Origin: Betaproteobacteria bacterium
Lineage (GTDB): Bacteria; Pseudomonadota; Gammaproteobacteria; Burkholderiales; Burkholderiaceae
Length of the DNA stretch: 17,423 bases
Reading direction: 5' to 3'
NCBI GenBank assembly: GCA_009921765.1
Contig: RFXC01000074.1
Span: forward strand, 1 to 17,423
The notes under the pieces were generated by a model. It saw nothing but the letters and a program-made list of their open reading frames with translations. It searched no databases and was not told the DNA's origin. Of this stretch, positions 14,414 to 17,423 are shown one piece after another (position 1 is the first letter of the stretch; the number at the start of each line of letters is the position of its first letter). The translations under genes and the position numbers were made by a program.

Positions 14414-16473
14414 AGCCGCGGGTTCTGCACGCACGGTTCAGCACCCACGGGCTCCGCACCAGCGGGCTCCGCGCCAACGGGCGCGGCAGGCTGATGCCCG
14501 CGCCTCACCCAGGCGAGGGCTTCTTCGGGTTTACGCGTGATCGGCATGGCGGGAAGGCTGCTCCTCAGCGTGCGCCCATAGCCTCTTGACACCAGACGCT
14601 CGTCACAGATCACAAGCAGCCCGCGATCCCGCTCGGAGCGGATCAGCCGACCGGCGCCCTGTTTGAGCGCCATCGCTGCCGCGGGCAGCTGAATCAGGCT
14701 GAACGGATCCCCGCCCTGACGACGCAGGGCGTCGCTCCGCGCCCGGAGTACGGGATCATCGGGGGGAGCAAACGGAAGCTTGTCGATCACCACAAGCGAC
14801 AGCTGTTCCCCGACCACATCCACCCCTTCCCAGAAACTCGCGGATCCGATCAGCACGGGCGCGTCCGCCTCGCGAAACCGCGACAGCAGTTCATTTCGCG
14901 GCAACTGCCCCTGAACCAGCCATTCAACGGGCGTGCGCGAGGACTGAGCCAACCGCATCAGCCGCTCGGCGAGCTGTTCAACCATTCTCAAGCTGGTGCA
15001 TAAAATGAATGCGCGCCCCCGATTGGCCTCGAGTAGCGGCGTGATCGAAGCGGCGACCCGGTCGGCAAATTCCGACGCAGCCGGATCACCGCAGGGCGGC
15101 ACGTACAGGAGCGCCTGCTGAGGCGTGTTGAAGGGGCTGGGCCAGGCCTCGCAACGACTTTCGCCGAGCCCGAGAAGGCCAGTAAAGTGGCTGAAATCCT
15201 GGCCGACCGCCAGCGTGGCCGACACAAACACCCAGGCACGCGGCACCGCCTCGCGATGCCGCTTGAACACCTCGGCAAGCGATAACGGCGTGGCATGCAG
15301 CACCAGCGCGCCCGCGCCCGCGTCGGCCCACAGCACCGATCCACCACCGCCAGACGCGCTGTCGGCATTGCCTTCTGCGCCAGCGAGACCATCGCTCCAT
15401 TGGCCAAGCAGGCGCTCCAGCTCGATCGCCCGCGCAGCGAGCCGCCCCACCTCCGGTCCACGTTCAGCCGCCCCCTGCAGTGGCTCGCGAAACGCCCGCA
15501 AGGCGGCCATGACATCAATGGTCGCCTCGCCGAACTCCTGATTGGCAATCAGCCTGTCACGGTCCAGTCGACCACTGCCCGAGACCGCGAGCCGCCACTG
15601 CCGAAGGCACTGCTCGAGGCGACGGTTGAGCGTGATCCAGTCGGCCGCATCCGCCGCCTCGGACAGGCCCTCGCGCATCGCGTCGCGGGCAAACTCGACC
15701 AGCTGACGGCTGGATACCGAGCGTCCAAAGAACTGACTGGCAATCTCGGGGAGCTGATGCGCCTCGTCAAAAATAATGGCCTGCGCCGTGGGCAGCAGAT
15801 CGGCCACGCCCTCATCGCGCAACGCCAGATCGGCGCACAGCAGATGATGGTTGACCACCACCAGATCAGCTTCCTGCGCTGCCTGACGCGCTTTGAATAC
15901 AAAACATTCGCGCAGATCCGGACAGTCCTGACCCAGACAGTTCTCGCGGGTGGAGGTGGCGCGCGCCCAGGCGGGCGCGTCTTCCGGGATGGAAGGCGCA
16001 TCGCTGCGATCACCGGTCGTCGTCACCGAAGCGAACCGGTCAATGCGATGAAGCACGACCACGTCTTCGCGCCGGTCAAAGCGCCCGTCTTCAAGATTTC
16101 GCCTGAGGTGATAGCGGCAGACGTAGTTGGCGCGCCCCTTCAGGAGCGCCACCCGAGTGCCCACCCGCAGCGCATCGCGCACCCGCGGCAGGTCTCTCCG
16201 GAACAGCTGATCCTGAAGCGTTCGAGTGCCGGTACTCACGAGCACCATGCCACCGGACAGGAGTGCTGGCACCAGGTAGCCGAAGGTCTTCCCGATCCCG
16301 GTTCCCGCTTCGGCCACCAGCGTGGAGCGCGCCTCGAGCGCCTCGCCCACCGCCTGGGCGAAGGCCACCTGGCTGGGCCGAAGCCGGTAGCCAGGTTGCG
16401 ACCGGGCCACCTCGCCATCCGGGTGAAAGGCCGCAACAATCCGCTCGAAGAAAGCCGCGCGAAGATCGCTCAC
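14410..16473 (-). CDS. yoaA: DinG/YoaA-type ATP-dependent DNA helicase (XPD-like, Fe-S)
   Basis: A 687-residue superfamily 2 helicase acting 5'-3' in DNA repair. Walker A EAGTGIGKT (55-63) and DEAH (236-239) are present. Four cysteines place the Fe-S cluster at Cys119 (NYVCRYH), Cys179, Cys184 and Cys190 (ENCLGQDCPDLRECFVFKAR). SSRQL, PSPFNTPQQALLYVPP, SASFWEGVDVVGEQLSLVVI and QGAGRLIRSERDRG complete the core. The wording matches E. coli YoaA more than DinG. It starts at a GTG one base after the DUF465 stop. The C-terminus carries an added tail with three GAEP units. No lesion seen. Confidence 0.93.
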   Translation of the reverse strand: MSDLRAAFFERIVAAFHPDGEVARSQPGYRLRPSQVAFAQAVGEALEARSTLVAEAGTGIGKTFGYLVPALLSGGMVLVSTGTRTLQDQLFRRDLPRVRDALRVGTRVALLKGRANYVCRYHLRRNLEDGRFDRREDVVVLHRIDRFASVTTTGDRSDAPSIPEDAPAWARATSTRENCLGQDCPDLRECFVFKARQAAQEADLVVVNHHLLCADLALRDEGVADLLPTAQAIIFDEAHQLPEIASQFFGRSVSSRQLVEFARDAMREGLSEAADAADWITLNRRLEQCLRQWRLAVSGSGRLDRDRLIANQEFGEATIDVMAALRAFREPLQGAAERGPEVGRLAARAIELERLLGQWSDGLAGAEGNADSASGGGGSVLWADAGAGALVLHATPLSLAEVFKRHREAVPRAWVFVSATLAVGQDFSHFTGLLGLGESRCEAWPSPFNTPQQALLYVPPCGDPAASEFADRVAASITPLLEANRGRAFILCTSLRMVEQLAERLMRLAQSSRTPVEWLVQGQLPRNELLSRFREADAPVLIGSASFWEGVDVVGEQLSLVVIDKLPFAPPDDPVLRARSDALRRQGGDPFSLIQLPAAAMALKQGAGRLIRSERDRGLLVICDERLVSRGYGRTLRSSLPAMPITRKPEEALAWVRRGHQPAAPVGAEPAGAEPVGAEPCVQNPRL
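14434..14478. repeat. Three imperfect 15-base units at the helicase gene 3' end
   Basis: Units at 14434-14448, 14449-14463 and 14464-14478 encode the repeated (V/A)GAEP tail of the helicase. In-frame, low-complexity, and outside the helicase core. Confidence 0.65.
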
Positions 16474-16474
16474 G

Positions 16475-16684
16475 TCAGGCCGGAACGTCCGGCACCAGCC
16501 GCATCTGAAGCAGGGTGATGGTGTCGCGAATCTGCAGGCGACGCTTCTTCAAGCGGCGCAACTGCAGATCATCAAAATCGCCTTGCGGGCTGACCGCGTC
16601 AATCATGGCGTCCAGCCCTTCATGCTCGAGTTGAAGCTCGACGATCCGCCGACGGATGGTCTCGGAATCTTCCTGTTCGTTCAT
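16475..16684 (-). CDS. DUF465 (YdcH-like) small coiled-coil protein
   Basis: A 69-residue protein, MNEQEDSETIRRRIVELQLE at the start and DDLQLRRLKKRRLQIRDTITLLQMRLVPD at the end. This is the typical DUF465 layout: an N-terminal helix, a short turn and a basic LQLRRLKKRRL helix ending L(I/V)PD. It is likely a short helical hairpin; the function of the family is not established. The ATG at 16684 fits the family; an in-frame TTG at 16702 would add six residues. No clear ribosome-binding site is visible. It is followed after one base by the helicase gene. Confidence 0.85.
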   Translation of the reverse strand: MNEQEDSETIRRRIVELQLEHEGLDAMIDAVSPQGDFDDLQLRRLKKRRLQIRDTITLLQMRLVPDVPA

Positions 16685-16709
16685 TCGAGAGGCGATCAGC
16701 AACGGGTGG

Positions 16710-16736
16710 AAAAACTGCGGCAGGCAAGCCGACCGC
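16710..16736 (-). terminator. Hairpin with T-run (terminator-like) upstream of the DUF465 gene
   Basis: On the minus strand the 20 bases from 16736 to 16717 can fold into a nine-pair stem with one mismatch and a G-T pair, closed by a two-base loop, followed two bases later by TTTTT (16714-16710). It could end transcription of the VWA gene. Because a candidate promoter lies upstream of it (16761-16789), it could instead act as an attenuator in the DUF465 leader. Confidence 0.45.
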
Positions 16737-16760
16737 GCAGGCCCTTGGCATCAGACGGTA

Positions 16761-16789
16761 ATGATACGTCCGTGCTTGCGTGCGAACAA
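16761..16789 (-). promoter_or_regulatory. Candidate promoter for DUF465-yoaA
   Basis: On the minus strand: TTGTTC (16789-16784), a 17-base spacer, TATCAT (16766-16761). The -10 matches 5 of 6 and the -35 4 of 6, at optimal spacing. Predicted leader about 70 bases. The remaining gap up to the VWA stop holds one more small GC-rich hairpin (about 16798-16811) with no T-run. Confidence 0.35.
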
Positions 16790-16832
16790 TGAATCTCGCG
16801 GCTGCGCCGCTTCGGTCTTCCGCCTGCGCGCA

Positions 16833-17261
16833 TCAGGCTGAGGGCGGCGCCCGCATCGAGGCCGCCGGAAAGAACAGCCGGGTGAGCGCGCTATCGTGCA
16901 CCGGCGAGTCGCCACGTGCCGGCTCGCTGCCAAAGCGTCGCCAGTCAGAGACCCAGAAAATGCTGTCGCATAGTTCCCGCAGTCCAAGCGTTTCCCGGTC
17001 GCCGATCAGAATCCCCTGCACACGAAGCTGTTGATGCTCGCGGGCAAACGCAATCTCAGCCAGTACATCGGCGGTCACGCCAAATTCGCCATCGGAGACG
17101 ATCAGCAGATCGGCCCCCGCCCATTGCGCCTCCCCGAGGTCAGCCATCGCCGCCTCGATCGGGTCGGCGATATCGGTGCCGCCGTGAAAGCTCGCCGACA
17201 ACAGGCCCGCCAACGTCTCGCCGCGACTGGACCAGATGGCCACCGAGGGGGTGCGGTTCAC
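16833..17261 (-). CDS. VWA-domain protein (ViaA/CoxE-like), C-terminal part only
   Basis: The sequence GETLAGLLSASFHGGTDI, then ADLLIVSDGEFGVTADVL, LRVQGILIG, LCDSIFWVSDWRRF matches the C-terminal half of bacterial von Willebrand A proteins that act with MoxR-type AAA ATPases. FHGGTD and VSDGEF hold the later metal-site residues; the DxSxS strand that begins the domain is absent. The first 10-12 residues of this open frame (from a GTG at 17261) are only the antisense of a sulfatase reading frame, so homology stops near 17,220. The N-terminal bulk of the gene, expected to the right, is not there. Confidence 0.75.
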   Translation of the reverse strand: MNRTPSVAIWSSRGETLAGLLSASFHGGTDIADPIEAAMADLGEAQWAGADLLIVSDGEFGVTADVLAEIAFAREHQQLRVQGILIGDRETLGLRELCDSIFWVSDWRRFGSEPARGDSPVHDSALTRLFFPAASMRAPPSA

Positions 17262-17423
17262 CCACGGCTACAGCAATTCCGCGGTGTGCTCGCCCACCCG
17301 CTTTGCGCTGATTACAGGGCGCTGGCAATACCGGCTGCGCGGGGCCGCCGAAGAGCCAATCGCCAACGCCCACGGCGACAAGGTGCTGGGCATACCGCCC
17401 GCACACCCGACCCTGCCCTCTTT
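17218..17423 (+). CDS. Arylsulfatase-family fragment, cut at both ends
   Basis: The frame SPRLDQMATEGVRFTHGYSN then SAVCSPTRFALITGRWQYRL and LGIPPAHPTLPS is a typical internal stretch of type I sulfatases. CSPTR (codon 17287-17289 for Cys) is the signature whose Cys is converted to formylglycine by the sulfatase-maturing enzyme. The usual N-terminal metal-binding DD segment is missing: upstream of about 17218 the same DNA encodes the VWA protein on the other strand, and an in-frame TGA lies at 17185. The 3' part runs out of the window. An in-frame ATG at 17236 exists but would not give a full enzyme. Confidence 0.75.

Noticed and set aside
15295..16518. A 407-codon open frame on the plus strand opposite the helicase gene
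   Set aside because: Antisense shadow; the helicase motifs and Fe-S cysteines are all on the minus strand.
1..17423. Search for CRISPR arrays, tRNAs, insertion sequences, toxin-antitoxin or defence genes
   Set aside because: No spaced direct repeats, cloverleaf-like sequence, transposase or defence-family motif was recognised; nearly all DNA is accounted for by housekeeping and PHA genes.

Overview
The window reads as a GC-rich betaproteobacterial chromosome segment, most likely from the order Burkholderiales. The evidence is the quality of the protein matches and two familiar gene neighbourhoods: ispF-ispD divergent from mfd, and bamD divergent from rluD-pgeF-phaC-phaB-phaR. I see no rRNA, tRNA, insertion sequence, phage gene or CRISPR array. 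No gap between genes exceeds 300 bases.

Layout. At the left edge a DUF5666 lipoprotein gene (minus, cut by the window edge) is divergent from a VOC/glyoxalase-fold gene (plus). Next, on the minus strand, come ispD, ispF (isoprenoid precursor synthesis) and a small GNAT-fold acetyltransferase. Divergent from ispD is mfd (transcription-repair coupling), which overlaps the start of serB by four bases. Converging on serB is a minus-strand block read phaC, phaB, phaR, rimO: class I polyhydroxyalkanoate (PHA) synthase, acetoacetyl-CoA reductase, PHA regulator, and the ribosomal protein S12 methylthiotransferase. phaA is not between phaC and phaB. Divergent from phaC is a small membrane protein gene that converges on pgeF. 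rluD lies upstream of pgeF, and bamD is divergent from rluD. bamD converges on a DinG/YoaA-type helicase gene preceded by a DUF465 (YdcH-like) gene. The right edge holds the C-terminal part of a VWA-domain protein gene (minus) joined head-on to an internal piece of an arylsulfatase gene (plus).

Most genes are full length and ordinary. The unusual feature is a set of four lesions in otherwise well-conserved genes. (1) rimO has an apparent in-frame loss of about 70 codons that removes the radical-SAM Cx3Cx2C segment. (2) serB has a recognisable N-terminal piece in one frame and an intact catalytic core in another. (3) rluD is frameshifted inside its S4 domain. (4) Near 17,220 a VWA gene and a sulfatase gene are both missing their N-terminal coding sequence at one shared junction. 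These could be real gene decay and rearrangement, or assembly or amplification artefacts. The sequence alone cannot decide, and read mapping would. I found no convincing new multi-gene system. The best leads are these lesions, an unusually basic N-terminal tail on PhaC, and start regions of mfd and bamD that suggest leaderless transcripts.
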